From positions 15,249,812 to 15,313,811 of the forward strand of contig OX422183.1 of the NCBI GenBank assembly GCA_949130485.1: 64,000 bases of DNA. The letters run 5' to 3'. Of this stretch, positions 33,305-44,487 are shown piece after piece; the first letter of the stretch is position 1; every line of letters starts with the position of its first letter. Made by a program: the position numbers and the translations under genes. Below the pieces are notes generated by a model. That model made no database searches, was not told the origin of the DNA, and was given only the letters and a program-made list of their open reading frames with translations. This DNA comes from Agelas oroides (Eukaryota; Porifera; Demospongiae; Agelasida; Agelasidae).

Positions 33305-34305
33305 ACAAAAACAAGTTGGTCATTTTTACCACAGAGTGGTTACCATGGTTGCAGACAAGCTGCAGAGACAGTGGTTATGAGACATTCCATTTTTGTATTA
33401 AAGACTCATTGCATAAGGCAACCTGAGAGGTAGGTACTCAGTTCATCTTACAACCGCAATACTCTGACAACCCTCAGAACATCTGTGAAGGAGTCATTAC
33501 AAATGCACTTCAAAGTTGCAGTAAGGAACTTCATACCCTCTGGTGTGGGAATCACAGATGTTATGAGGGTTTTAGTGTGTTGTGGTTGTAAGATGAACTG
33601 GGAAGCTGCCCAAGAAGGTCTGTAGGTTTTCCTTTTCACAACAAAAATTCTTCCATACCTTTGAAATGTGTAATCTAATAATGCACTCCAATGACTTGCA
33701 ATTTGCACTCTGCGGTGAGTTCTACTTTGAGAGGTAAAAGTAGAAGTAGTGTACAGTACGGACTCTCTAGCTAGTTCATTCCCTTGGGCTCACTTTGAGT
33801 AGACTGGAAACAACCTCACTGCACACATACAAAGCTATAACTACATTTCAAGACGGTATAATAGATGTAAAAGTGTTTTATCCTTTTTGTTGGAGAGGCA
33901 ACATCAACCATGAAGAAACCATGAAAATGACTTGTTTCTAGTAACTGGCTACACAATCAGCAAAAGAACAAGTTGTATCACCATGAAACTCAGCCACTTT
34001 ACTAGGATGTAGTCTCATGACGTGTCTTCTTTGTCATCACATGCAATGAAGCATCACGATCACTCTGGTCGTTTAATGAGAAGACATGTTCCTACGCTTT
34101 CACGCATACTAGTACCTGAGTAATTGGATAATTGTTATTCCTAATTCCTGATCACTGTAATGTGTAATTTGCCTAAACATATGAAAAACAAGTTGGTCGT
34201 TTTAACCACAGAGTGGTTACTCTGGTTGCAGACAAACTGGAGAGACAGTGGTTATATGAGAGGTTCGCTTTTAGTTTTAGAGGCTAATTGCATAAGGCAA
34301 CCCAC
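33305..34305. repeat. Two direct copies of the ACAAGTTGGTC...CAGAGTGGTTAC repeat
   Basis: Copies at 33308-33425 and 34184-34305 share AAAACAAGTTGGTC, ACCACAGAGTGGTTAC, GGTTGCAGACAA, AGAGACAGTGGTTAT and TTGCATAAGGCAACC. A third copy starts at 10775. About 33440-33600 also contains an inverted pair around CCTCTGGTGTGGGAATCACAG (GTTGTAAGATGAACTG and CAGTTCATCTTACAAC). Confidence 0.75.
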
Positions 34306-34544
34306 TGCAAGTGTGAATAGCTACCACATGTTTGTCACTTGGACTGCCAATTATTGTAATAACATTTCATAAGACTTGTGTTTGTGTAGGTGATCATAGC
34401 TCAGTGGCTAGAGGACTGTTTGCTCAAGTCAGAGACCCTGAGTTCAATTACCGTGTGGATGCCAAAAACTGGAGCTAGCTAGCTAGGCAAGGCTTTGGAG
34501 TGAGGCTAGTTGTCAAGAGCTGGAGGCAGGAAAAGCCTTAGCAG

Positions 34545-35441
34545 TCAAAACACTGGAGGATGGGAAGGCCCAATACCACTGAGCAAAGTTTTGACTGCTA
34601 TCTCACAATGTTTCCCAATTATTTTACAATGATTATTTGCACTAAGGATGTACTTAAATTTATCAATAAGGGTGAGGGAGGTAAAAGAGTTATCTAAGTC
34701 GGATAGGCAACTGAAAATAGTAGAACGTAAATGATCTAAAGCTGGACACAACATAACAAAATGAAATTCAGTTTCAACGGTGTCTGATGAACACAATCTG
34801 CAGGTCCGGAGGTGGTATGGTGTTTTTGGTGTCCTATATCGGCCTGTCTCAATGTGAAGTGGGAGACAACCCCCTCGGAGGGCAGCCATGACCCACCGGT
34901 GACCACTGCACAGAATACCACTAACATAGTGCTCTGGCCTAGGCTGTTGTTTTATAACTCTATAGTTATGTAGCCTACCCCCTGAGTCTGTACAGTAGGT
35001 ATATATTATGTCCCAGATTCGCATTCTCCATTTGTAGTTGGCTTTTTCGGTTAATTTAGTGATAGTGATTTGAGTGAGCAATTTATTTGCATGAAAGCAC
35101 CATGTAGGTTTGCTGTTATTGGCTAGTTCTATTGACCATTTAAAAATCTTTTTAGTAAGACGACTATCATCCATAGTAGCAAGATGGAACCAGAGTTTGA
35201 GCAGCTCAAACTGCTGTCTACACCAGACTGGCATCCATCCTGAGTCGCCTTCTAGTAGATCTACTGGGCAGTTTTTCCCCACACCCAAAATATGTCTAAT
35301 TGCCCTGTTCTGAATGGTTTGTAACTTGGGGAAGGTTCTGTAACCCCAGACATGTACACCAGCTGCGATTTGTACTAAGTTGCAAAAGGGGGGGGCGTAT
35401 TTGTGGGACACTACGGTAATTAATTGTAACCTACTGAACAT
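34545..35441 (-). pseudogene. 3' fragment of a non-LTR retrotransposon ORF (thumb and zinc knuckle)
   Basis: 298 open codons on the minus strand. QTIQNRAIRHILGV and the following W-rich region match the region after the RT domain in LINE ORF2 proteins. Near the end, CRLCSSDTVETEFHFVMLC is the CxxC-H-C zinc knuckle also seen in the element at 5704-8211 (CKLCLTAPEDPAHFILRC). The catalytic YADD region is absent, so it is a 5'-truncated insertion. A different family from the 5.7-kb element, judging by low similarity. Confidence 0.8.
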
Positions 35442-36415
35442 ATGTAGGCATCAGGGTAGTTCCTAGCCTCGTTCCCAGGCCTTCCCATGTCCAGTTTTTT
35501 TTTATTCTGGATGTTGGGGTTATAACGTATTACTATTAGCTGCTGCTGCTGGCCAGTCGTTGGGCCAGCGGCCCAGATAATTGGATTTTAACTTCAGTAG
35601 CGGAAGTCTACGGAGTGTGGAATTTGGCCACTAATTATCATGGCGCTTACTTCCTGTCTTTTCTACAGACCAGCTCTCTCCTCCAGGCACCGATTCAAGC
35701 CGGACTTGCGCCAGATTGTGTAGAAGAGACTTTGTACTTCACAAATATCTACTTTCTATAAGCGATATACGCAAACGACTGGCGTACGAGCGCCATCTGT
35801 CGACCTACCCGCCGAGCGATCGCGATAGGCGGTACTACTCTAAGCGGTTACAATTTGTTTCGCCCCATGCAACCAGGCCGACCTATATATCGCCGGATAG
35901 CCCGCAGAAAATGCTACCAAATATGCAAAAACCAGCCGTTTCTACCAGGTAGTTTTTGCGCTATAGACGCTTTTATTTGTAGGTAATTGCCACCTGTTTT
36001 AGCCACGCGGGAGCTCAGATCAATGGAAATTTCGAGGCAAACAGAGACAGAGCAGCCCGTGTTGCGACTTGTGAACCAGCCAACTTCTGTATAAGCATGT
36101 GCAAACTGCTGGATGGCTCAGAGAGCCTGCAGACAGGTTTGACTTCTGAGTGTACTTGCATACCCCCCCCCCCCCCCCCTGCCTACGGGCCTGGCTTACA
36201 TTATTGAATCACACACATGTGCATGGATGGGAACAGAGCAACATTGTACATATATACATAAGTAATCCTTCATAAATCATGTTATGCCTTGAAGTTGGAA
36301 ATGAAGAACTGTACAACTCAAGTTAGCTGTGCAAAATGGGATACTGGAGAACCCGGAATAACGGAATAGCGTAACACCGGAACAATGGAACAAAAATCCC
36401 AAGAATGTACATTTG
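35442..36415. other. No assigned gene; G/C-richer segment
   Basis: 35462-35485 holds a single TAGCCTCGTTCCCAGGCCTT terminus. About 35590-35950 is richer in CpG and contains ATGGCGCTTACTTCCTG (27-codon ORF) and an overlapping 78-codon ORF from 35716 ending near CTACCAG|GTAG. It could be a first exon and promoter of an unrecognised gene, but no continuation is evident. A run of ~16 C lies at about 36163-36178. Confidence 0.3.
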
Positions 36416-37865
36416 CACTGTACGCAAGGGGCAACTGGAAAAGCAGGGAACGGGAAACGGGACGGGAACGGGAACGGGAACGGGAACGGGAACGGGAAAG
36501 GGAAGGGGAACGGGAAAGGGAAGGGGAACGGAAACGGGAACGGGAACGGGAACGGGAAGTTGCACAAATAGCTGCACGGGCAGAGACGAGACGATTGCTT
36601 GCACAGATCTTGTTCACAAACATCTCCGGGGATGACTTGGGGCTCACTGCGATCTTGTTCATGAACTAAGGTGACACAGTCAACACTGTAGAATCCGAGA
36701 ATCGGAAATGGGTACGCGTGCCCGCTTTGACTAAGCATTGACTCGGTACTGCATGCATGTATTAAATCACTCATCACTCACTATCCCTATGACGCTTGCT
36801 ATTTGCAAGCCCTACAGATACTAGACAGATGCCTGCAGTGAAGTCGGCATTTTTTCCGTGAGAGATTTTATGTATGTGAAGATATACTGATGCTGTAAGG
36901 GCTGCATTAGTTGCTGTGAGGACGGTAAAACTCCTACCCAAGAACAGTGGTCCTGAACAGACTACATCTTTTACCAAGACTACAGAGCAGTCAGGCTCCC
37001 AACAACACACTATGTGCCAAGTGACCATCCTCATTGCCTGCTTATACATCTGGACATACTCAGGCCAGTTGAAAGGGGATCAAATCACTAACTCTACTTT
37101 TTTGAGCTTGCAGCCTGGAACTGCCAACAAACAATGAATCAGTTTTGGGACTGAACTGTTTTGTATTTTTGTACTTTAATAGTGTGCTTCTTTATTTTTG
37201 TTGTGACAGTGACGCTACCCAATGTTTAACACATTTTGTCGTGCACCATCACGGGGAGGAGGGGCGTTCAGTTGATGCATAATCATGGCTTACGGTAGTA
37301 CGCCATATGTAGGGATGACCCCGAAAAAAAAAAATGGCGGCCACATTGAAAGAGCATAAATGACACGCTCGAAATGTCTACGTTAGATTAGTCAAAGGCC
37401 CCTATGAGCCATATCATGCATTACCGAGTGCTTCCATGAGTAATAGGACCGTTAACTTTGCTGGAGTTGGCAAAATGGCACAAGATGTAGGGATGGTGTA
37501 AATGTGTTGTGGTGTCGTTCCCATCTTGTTTGGCTGGTTTCTGAGGGTTCCATCCCTACATGCGCTTGTTTTCATTCTGAAAACTTTTTTGTGACTTGTT
37601 TATATACAATCGTGACTACTGACAAATAGGTACTACTTCACTCCGACTATGGATGGAGTTGATTGTTTTACTCTCCCTCCCAATTCTTTCTGGTTCTACT
37701 CGTGAACAAGATTAGACTACCGTGAATTCCTAGTCGTCCATGGTTCTATTCGTGAAGAAGATAACCGAGAGTTCAAGTCGCCGTGCAGCTTTTTGCGCAA
37801 ATTCCCGTTCCCGGTTCCCGTTCCCGTTCCCTGCTTTTCCAGTTGCCCGTACGCAAGCTACGCCC
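36416..37865. repeat. Inverted pair of GGGAAC hexamer arrays flanking 1.1 kb
   Basis: Left arm ~36419-36670 begins GTACGCAAGGGGCAACTGGAAAAGCAGGGAACGGGAA and continues as ~15 GGGAAC/GGGAAA units to ~36560, then GCACAAATAGCTGCACGG and GATCTTGTTCA. The right arm ~37700-37865 is the reverse complement in the same order, with only 3-4 hexamers. Arms share GGGCAACTGGAAAAGCAGGG. The array has expanded on one side only. Hexamers are open in several frames on both strands, which explains overlapping spurious ORFs. Confidence 0.8.
37290..37605. repeat. GTAGGGATG repeat, full-length copy
   Basis: 37290-37450 (CATATGTAGGGATGACCCCGAAAAAA, TGGCGGCCACATTGAAAG, GACACGCTCGAAATGTC) is matched at 54707-54870. 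37485-37605 (AGATGTAGGGATGG ... CCATCCCTACATG ... TTCATTCTGAAAACTTTTTTGTGAC) is the reverse complement of 57085-57198 and resembles 63150-63285. It lies between the arms of the inverted GGGAAC pair. Confidence 0.8.
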
Positions 37866-38064
37866 CTTTGCCGCGACCAGTCTTTAATGGCATTCTCGGA
37901 CACGCTGAGCGCCGCTTATGCGCTCCTCACTTCCACAACGTCCAGTATAAAAATCGGTTTATCGGTTTAACCCCATAGGTCAACGTACTGCCACTGCGCA
38001 AGACAAGGCATTCAGGGAACGGACTTGCATAGACAAAAAAGCTTTCAATACGCGTAATTTCGAA

Positions 38065-39141
38065 ATGGCTCGTGCTCAAATTGTGCCACGCAACAAGGCA
38101 AAAGGAACGGATTTCTGCGGGCAGGAAAGCTACCAATATGTCATACGTTCCGACCTCGGTTGCTACAAGGAAGCGTATCATATTCGTGATGGAAACGGAG
38201 ACAGGCCAGTGGCGATACACCTTCTCCATCCTACCTGCGCGTGGGGAGACCACTATCTAGCAACTCCGGAGTACTTCTACATCATCAAGGGTAAAGCATG
38301 CCGCAGAGTCACAAACTTGAGCACAGGCGCAGATCCTATCACGTTCACGCTCGACAAGAATTGTCAGGGAGGCGAATTCTACATGGCGACTAATTCGAGC
38401 AATTTCTACATCATCCATCCTGGAGGTGGCCTCCGACGCGTGAAAGACCTGAGTGAACCGGATTATGATACTCTGGGGGAACTACATGGTAACTGCAAAG
38501 GGGGCCTGTACTATTGGGCCACAAAAGGATTTTTCTATTTCCTTAAGCCTGTTGGTGACTGGGCTTTAGAGTACCATCGAACCCGAGATCTGAGTACTGA
38601 TAGAAAGGGTGTTGACTTTCCAGTCTATACGCCTATAACTTCATTTCTGCCTGGTGGTCTGGCAGTCATTGCAGGTCCGACCTTTGGTCGATGGAAACCG
38701 TTTGGCACACCCGTTAGGAACAAGAGTAAAACTGAGCCACTGGTATTCAATGAAAGTATCTCACGGAAGACTGGCCACAAGAAAAGTATAATACACTCAG
38801 TTCAGCACAACTGGCAAATAGGTGCACAATGGCAGCAAGAAGGGAGTGCTGGTTTGACCATAGAAAAAGTATTCACAGCCTCACTGAAAAAAATGTTTTC
38901 TTTCTCTGCCACATATGGTGGTCATGTGGTTGACACCACTCAAGAAGATTGGAGCGAAGAGACGGAAGTTAGTGAAAAGTTTGTTGTTACCATTCCACCA
39001 GGGGGATGTGCATACTTCTGGCAGTACACACTTGGAATTGGAAATGAAGATGTACTTCACACAAAATATGTGATAATGACCGATACTGAAACTGCACCAA
39101 CAAATGTGCCTCTGCCACCAAGTGAAGCAGAACAATTTTGA
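38065..39141 (+). CDS. Single-exon 358-aa protein, candidate aerolysin-type beta-pore-forming protein
   Basis: Intact ORF with a good start context (CGAAATGG) and stop TGA at 39139-39141. The N-terminal ~190 residues contain three or four degenerate ~45-residue repeats, each with a pattern like G..Y.AT..FFYII followed by a basic pair and a DLS turn, suggesting a beta-rich binding module. The C-terminal ~150 residues alternate polar and hydrophobic residues and end in a W-containing amphipathic strand pair with a PPGG turn, as in the pore-forming module of the aerolysin/ETX-MTX2 superfamily. No signal peptide or membrane helix is seen. If correct, it would bind a surface ligand and oligomerise into a beta-barrel, for defence or digestion. 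The family call is by eye and uncertain; that it is a real gene is much surer. The nearest upstream feature is the right GGGAAC arm. Confidence 0.7.
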   Translation: MARAQIVPRNKAKGTDFCGQESYQYVIRSDLGCYKEAYHIRDGNGDRPVAIHLLHPTCAWGDHYLATPEYFYIIKGKACRRVTNLSTGADPITFTLDKNCQGGEFYMATNSSNFYIIHPGGGLRRVKDLSEPDYDTLGELHGNCKGGLYYWATKGFFYFLKPVGDWALEYHRTRDLSTDRKGVDFPVYTPITSFLPGGLAVIAGPTFGRWKPFGTPVRNKSKTEPLVFNESISRKTGHKKSIIHSVQHNWQIGAQWQQEGSAGLTIEKVFTASLKKMFSFSATYGGHVVDTTQEDWSEETEVSEKFVVTIPPGGCAYFWQYTLGIGNEDVLHTKYVIMTDTETAPTNVPLPPSEAEQF

Positions 39142-39189
39142 GACACTTTGCATAAATTAAGTTGCATGGATTGTGTGCAATTATTACAT

Positions 39190-39900
39190 GTACCATGTGT
39201 ACACTATCATTAAAATTTTGTAAGATTAGTGTATTTGTTGAAGTACATAGATAGCTATACCATTAGTGTGTGTTATGCTATGCAGTGTAGAAATGTATAG
39301 CTATACCATTATGATATGCAGACTATCTTTCATAGCAACATCTTTTCTATATTATCATTGTGCATGTAGTGTTGTTTTGCTCATCATGGAGAGAGGAGAG
39401 GAAAGGAGAAAGGGGAAGTGAAGTGGAAAAGTGAGAAAGATAGGAAAAATAAATAAAAGGAGATTACATACTTATTAGAATGCATAAATAACTTTGATGG
39501 TGGAGAAAGGTCAAATAGTGGGGGGTGAGGATTGAGTCTGACTGAGCCTGCAAACAGAAGTGTTGAGGGATTTTAGTACACGTGTATGCTAGGAATACAT
39601 AATACCGTGGCCCAAGGGCGCATCGATTGATGGTTGGCTTAGCGTTTCGTCTATGACTGCTAGACTCTCCCTGTATGCATCGCTTCTTTCTCACTTAGTC
39701 ACGTTCCCTTTCTTTTGCCCTGCTCTTTTGTGACGCAGTCACCTTTTGCTTTCACATTCTAGCACAGTCGCGTAGAGATTGCTCAGGTTCCATCAGGGCC
39801 ATTCACGCATTAGTGTCAACGGAACCATGTGCATGCCATGTCTCTATGCACATGCAACTACACTGCCCATGCTAATTAAAGTGTGACGGATGTACATACA
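39190..39900. other. 3' flank of the 358-aa gene, no other gene
   Basis: A/T-rich with ATTAAA near 39210 and AATAAATAAA near 39447 as possible polyadenylation signals. A purine-rich tract (GGAGAGGAGAGGAAAGGAG) lies at ~39388-39420. Nothing else seen. Confidence 0.4.
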
Positions 39901-39932
39901 TACATACATACATACTTACATACATACATACA
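39895..39932. repeat. (ACAT)n microsatellite
   Basis: About nine ACAT/CATA units with one CATACTTACA interruption. Confidence 0.9.
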
Positions 39933-39974
39933 AATGTGAGCTGACAGCAGTTCACGATTATTGGGTTCTTCCTA

Positions 39975-40086
39975 AAATGTCAACTCCCAAAATGTCAATT
40001 CCCAGAATGTCAACTCTCAAAATATCAACTCCCAAAATATCAAATTCCCTGAATGTCAAATTCCCAAAATGTCAACTCCTAAAATT
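39975..40086. repeat. ~14-bp minisatellite AAAATGTCAACTCCC
   Basis: Seven to eight imperfect units (AAATGTCAACTCCC, AGAATGTCAACTCTC, AAATATCAACTCCC, GAATGTCAAATTCCC). Confidence 0.85.
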
Positions 40087-40299
40087 TACAAAATACACTG
40101 TATATTTAAGTTATTTCATAACCCACAATGTTGGAACGTAACTTGTCAGACTACTCAATAAATAGGAAGGTTTGATCATTATCAAACTCACTGTCACATT
40201 TTATATGTGCATGGAGCATGCATATACTCTAAAAAGAGATTATGTTGATGTGACTAAGTTGCATCAACCATCAATGAACATTGAAATGTGTACAGATAC

Positions 40300-43180
40300 T
40301 TCTGTGAGCTGGTCAAGAATTCTTGTATTCCCTAGAGCACTGTAGCTTCTGGGGGACAAGTGCATAATTATGTGGTATCTATAATGAATAATGAATATTT
40401 GTAGTCCATGCTCTGGGCATTTTGCATTCCCCAAATGTCTGTGCCTTGGGAGTTGGAGAGACATTACTAAGCAACATTTGTGACTAACTCACAGTAGCTA
40501 GCATGCTATTCACTTGCACAACTGTTGAACAACCATGGATTCAGTGTGAAATAGTTTTAAGTAGGTGGGACAATTATAGCTATTCTGCGGGTGTATGCAA
40601 AAATGTGTTTAGTTGTCAAATGGCGTAGCCTTAACTGTTTCTTGCAGTGCTAAAATGAGGAAAGGCCATGTAAAAGTTAATGCATTCAGTAACGTGCCTT
40701 CATGGAGTTGTGTATCGAGTGGGAGAGCACCAACGCTGGCTGGCACATCAGTTCATTTTGTGAAAACTTCTGAACACATATTAAGTGTGAAGTTAAATAT
40801 AATGGGGTTAAATATGATATGGGAATTGGTGGGGCATTTCTGACTTAAATGGGTGTAGCTTAAATAGCTGAGGCAGTTGAAAGGTAGATGGGTGGGGCAT
40901 TTATGGCTTAAGTGGGTGGGACGATTATAGCTATTGTGGGGTGTATGGTTTGAACCCTTCATGCAGGTTTATGTATTCTCTTGGCTTTGCACTTGGCAAT
41001 ACATAAAACTGCACTCAGGGGACAAATCCATCCACACTAGAAGCCCATGGTACAACTATCAATTGCATAATTTTCAGTAGCAAGTCAGGTGTCTAGGTTG
41101 CCAGGTTACTAAGAACACACACACCTAGTAGTCAAATTAGCAAGAAAACCACAAATCAAGAAGGAAATGCTAAGTAAGCAATTAGTGGTAAAAGCAAGAA
41201 GGAAATGTGTACTACAAGTTGCAAAGGGATACAAGTTGCAAACAGCTAGCAAATAAACAGTTCAGTTTTTTTGTTGTGTTTTCAGAAACACTAGATATAC
41301 AAACCTTGTCTACATCTTCACAATGACAGGCAGTAAATCCACTCTCATTTGTAGGTCCCACAGGCCCTTCAAAGTTTGTATGAGCTGTCTGCTCATGCTG
41401 CTGTGAAGTCTGTAATTCTTTGCAACTTTTAGGTATATGAGGCTAGACTTTTGGGTGCTTCAACTGTCCACTTGGTATCGTACTGCTGCATATAGTAACA
41501 GTTTGTACCCTTCATGCAGTTTTATGTATTCTCTCGGCTTTGCACTTGGGAATACATAAAGCTGTACTCAGGGGACAAATCCATCCACACTAGAAGCCCA
41601 TGGTACAACTATTACTTGATGTGGTAAGGTAAACTCAATTGCATAATTTTCAGTAGCAAGTCAGGTGTCTAGGTTGCCAGGTTACTAAGAACACACACAC
41701 CTAGTAGTCAAATTAGCAAGAAAACCACAAATCAAGAAGGAAATGCTAAGTAAGCAATTAGTGGTAAAAGCAAGAAGGAAATGTGTACTACAAGTTGCAA
41801 AGGGATACAAGTTGCAAACAGCTAGCAAAAAAACAGATCAGTTTTTTGTTGTGTTTTCAGATTTACAAACCTTGTCTACATCTTCACAATGACAGGCAGT
41901 AAATCCACTCTCATTTGTAGGTCCCACAGGCCCTTCAAAGTTTGCATGAGCTGTCTGCTCATGCTGCTGTGAAGTCTGTAATTCTTTGCAACTTTTAGGT
42001 ATATGAGGCTAGACTTCTGGGTGCTTCAACTGTCCACTTGGTATCGTACTGCTGCATATAGTAACACGTCCAATTGTTCCTACTTAGGGTTCTTCAGCCG
42101 TCTACTCAGTCTTGTACTACTGCAAAACTGGTACAGTAAGCCTTCACAACTTTTATCCAACAATTGAAGCATGTGTCAATTAGTTCATCTGCCTCTGGAC
42201 TTGCTTCAAAGCACTCTTGTGCAAATGGACCCTCGATTTTATTGCCTGACAAACCCACTTAGGTGGTAGTTGTCACAAAGTAGCCAAAATACTTGGGGAT
42301 ATTATTTCCTTCTGTGTATCCATTCTCTTGTTCTCTTCCCAGCTACATGGATCCAAAAATGTGTTTATTTGTCAAATGACATAGCCTCCTCCTCCTCGGA
42401 TTTTGTTTCTTGCAATGCTAAAATGAGGACAGGCCATATAAAAGTTATTGTATTCAGTAACGTGCCTTCATAGAGGTGTGCCATTATCCAATGGCACAGT
42501 GGTTCAGTTGCTAAAGCCAGTTTTAACAGCAGTTTGTAGTGCCATTATACCTGTACTTGGATACTCTAACCAGGCACTTCCCACCAAGAAGGGAGTAGGA
42601 AAACCTATATAGGAATGAGGCTACCAGGTCTCTGTGCGTATAATATATGCCACTATATACCATACATAAGGTCACTTTGAGACAATCCAACATGTACAAA
42701 TGAAGTTTCTTCTTTCAACCACGTAAAATGAAAGCCACTTGCTCTACAAGATGTAATCATTAGCATTCAGCAAATTATCCAGTTTCAATTCTTACCTTGT
42801 TGCTGTGTCCACTAGGCCTCAGTTCACGCTAGGTTGCAATAAGTGTTTATCAGTCCTACATAAACACTATAGTACAAAGGTGGGTTTACTACTTGGCACC
42901 TTTGCATATATACCCTCCAAAAAGGGAAGGAATGTTGTTGTGACCAGAGGTTTGTTATTTTAGTTGCATGAATAAACAGTTGAAATGTATGGAAATGCTC
43001 TTAAGGAATTTCTAGTATTCCGTACAGCACTGTAGCTCCCAGGGACCAGTGTATTTGCAATAAATGAATATTTCTAATTAATGCTGTGGGGATTTTGTGT
43101 TCACTAAACATCTGTATACCTTGGGAGTTTGGAAGTTATCATAAACATTTGTAATTAACTCACGATAGTATCTTTGTGCC
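40300..43180. repeat. Duplicated repeat block without genes
   Basis: Several pairs occur in the same order: 40310-40510 with 43000-43170 (CACTGTAGCT...CTTGGGAGTT); 40600-40715 with 42355-42475 (AAAATGTGTTTAGTTGTCAAATG ... CAGTAACGTGCCTTCAT); and the 551-bp tandem pair described separately. A fourth region, 44930-45350, matches 41290-41420 and 42110-42335. The order suggests one ancestral unit of 2 kb or more copied repeatedly. Confidence 0.75.
40949..42065. repeat. Tandem duplication of a ~551-bp unit
   Basis: The unit beginning GTTTGAACCCTTCATGCAG at 40949 restarts at 41500 (GTTTGTACCCTTCATGCAG). Copies are nearly identical through GACAAATCCATCCACACTAG, GTTGCCAGGTTACTAAG and CTGTCTGCTCATGCTGCTG. 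The second carries an extra ~20 bp (ACTTGATGTGGTAAGGTAAACT) near 41613. High identity implies a recent event. Confidence 0.88.
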
Positions 43181-44487
43181 CAGCATTCAAGTGCCGAAAC
43201 AGCATTCTTTTGGTCATAACAACAGTTCTATTTTTACTGTGCTACAAAGTGTGCCAAGTAGGAGGAAGCCATGTGTACAAATTTACTTGTATAAGTAGTC
43301 GTAGTATCACACCATGGATTTAACGTGTGCCATTGGCTTTTCCCACGGTGAAATCAAAGACAATTAGATTTCTTCTCCATCAAACCCAATAGTTCACTCC
43401 AGTTCTCTCCTGAAGAATTCCGCACGAGTTACTTCCGGAAAAAGAGCTGCCAAGCAGCCATTATGCGGCTTATTCAAGAGTAGCTGGCACGTGCTACCCT
43501 ACATAGTGCACGTGACTCCACTATAGACGCTTTGAAAATTGCTGGAAGCGCTTTGCTGAACGACTTTTAGTGTTACAGACGTGGGTATCGCATCACGTTT
43601 AGTCGAACGAGGTAAGGACAGTTAGGAAGAGAACAAGCCTAAAACGGTCCAAGGTTCCGCATTGTTTACATAGCTACAACCGCTTTCTGATAACGCCCGC
43701 CCCAAGGGTAATTTAGGCAGCGCGCGCAAAACAGCTGGATCCAGTCCTTAACGCGCCTGAGAGGTCTGGTGAACTATTTTCGTTCAAGTGCGCCGGAATG
43801 CTGGCACATTGTTCTTTTTAATTTAACACTTGACGTCATTGAATATATTGCATTCCACATTGCCTGCCAACAATCTACTAGCGAAATGGACATTGATTGG
43901 GCAACCCTAGCTGCCCTGTGTAGACTAGGCTATTGTATCTATTGAAAGGAGCACGAGTAGGCTGTCTAGGAGTTTGCTGTTTACTATAGAGTGCTTTTGA
44001 CATCACAATCCAGTTGACTTGACGTCACGGTAGCTTCGAAATATTGGAACCAAAAAGGTATAGGCAGTTCACTAGACTATTTTCCCACTCAGCGAAAGGT
44101 TGTCTGGGCACAAGACCACTACAGGAGCTGGAAACAGTGCATAGGCCACTGATAGTTTATGAGCCTTACAGATTACACAGCAAAGAAGGAACAAATGCCT
44201 TGTGTAGTACTAAACTTTGATCTAAGTAAACTTCACAGTTCTAGTAGCAAATTATATTGTACTTCTTGAACAAACTTCTATTGCACTTGAACAAAAAATT
44301 TGTTATTCTTTAACTTTGCCATCTGGAACTTGGAGTGCTACAACAATTGAAGTTGCTACAAGATTGTGAAATGTAGTCATAATAATAGACCATCATATAT
44401 AAATAGTTCTGTTTGATGTGATAAGGTAGCTAACTAATTTCCATAGCATGTGTCTAAGTTGTCAGGTTGCTAAGAATAGGGTAGGTA
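43180..44487. other. No gene seen; CpG-richer stretch at 43400-43800
   Basis: Between about 43400 and 43800 CpG density rises (CACGTG, GCGCGCGC, ACGCGCC). This could be a promoter of the TRPA paralogue beyond the gap, but no exon or start is identified. The remainder is plain A/T-rich sequence. Confidence 0.3.

Larger units (their letters stand above)
29905..34388. other. No confident gene; repeats and possible minus-strand coding relics
   Basis: No intact ORF. Minus-strand stretches at 33448-33708 (IPTPEGMKFLTATLKC), 32605-32817 (HVAAIKAVKILEDLW) and 31273-31566 read like protein with normal amino-acid use but do not connect into a gene and match nothing I recognise. Copies of the CAGAGTGGTTACC repeat lie at 33305-33425 and 34184-34305. 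A small inverted-repeat element lies at 31870-32022. Confidence 0.4.

Noticed and set aside
30800-33708. Possible minus-strand multi-exon gene
   Set aside because: Protein-like pieces at 33448-33708, 32605-32817 and 31273-31566 could not be joined by plausible splice sites or assigned to a family.
36277-36777. Several overlapping Phe/Pro- or Arg/Glu-rich ORFs
   Set aside because: Artefacts of the GGGAAC hexamer array, which is open in many frames.
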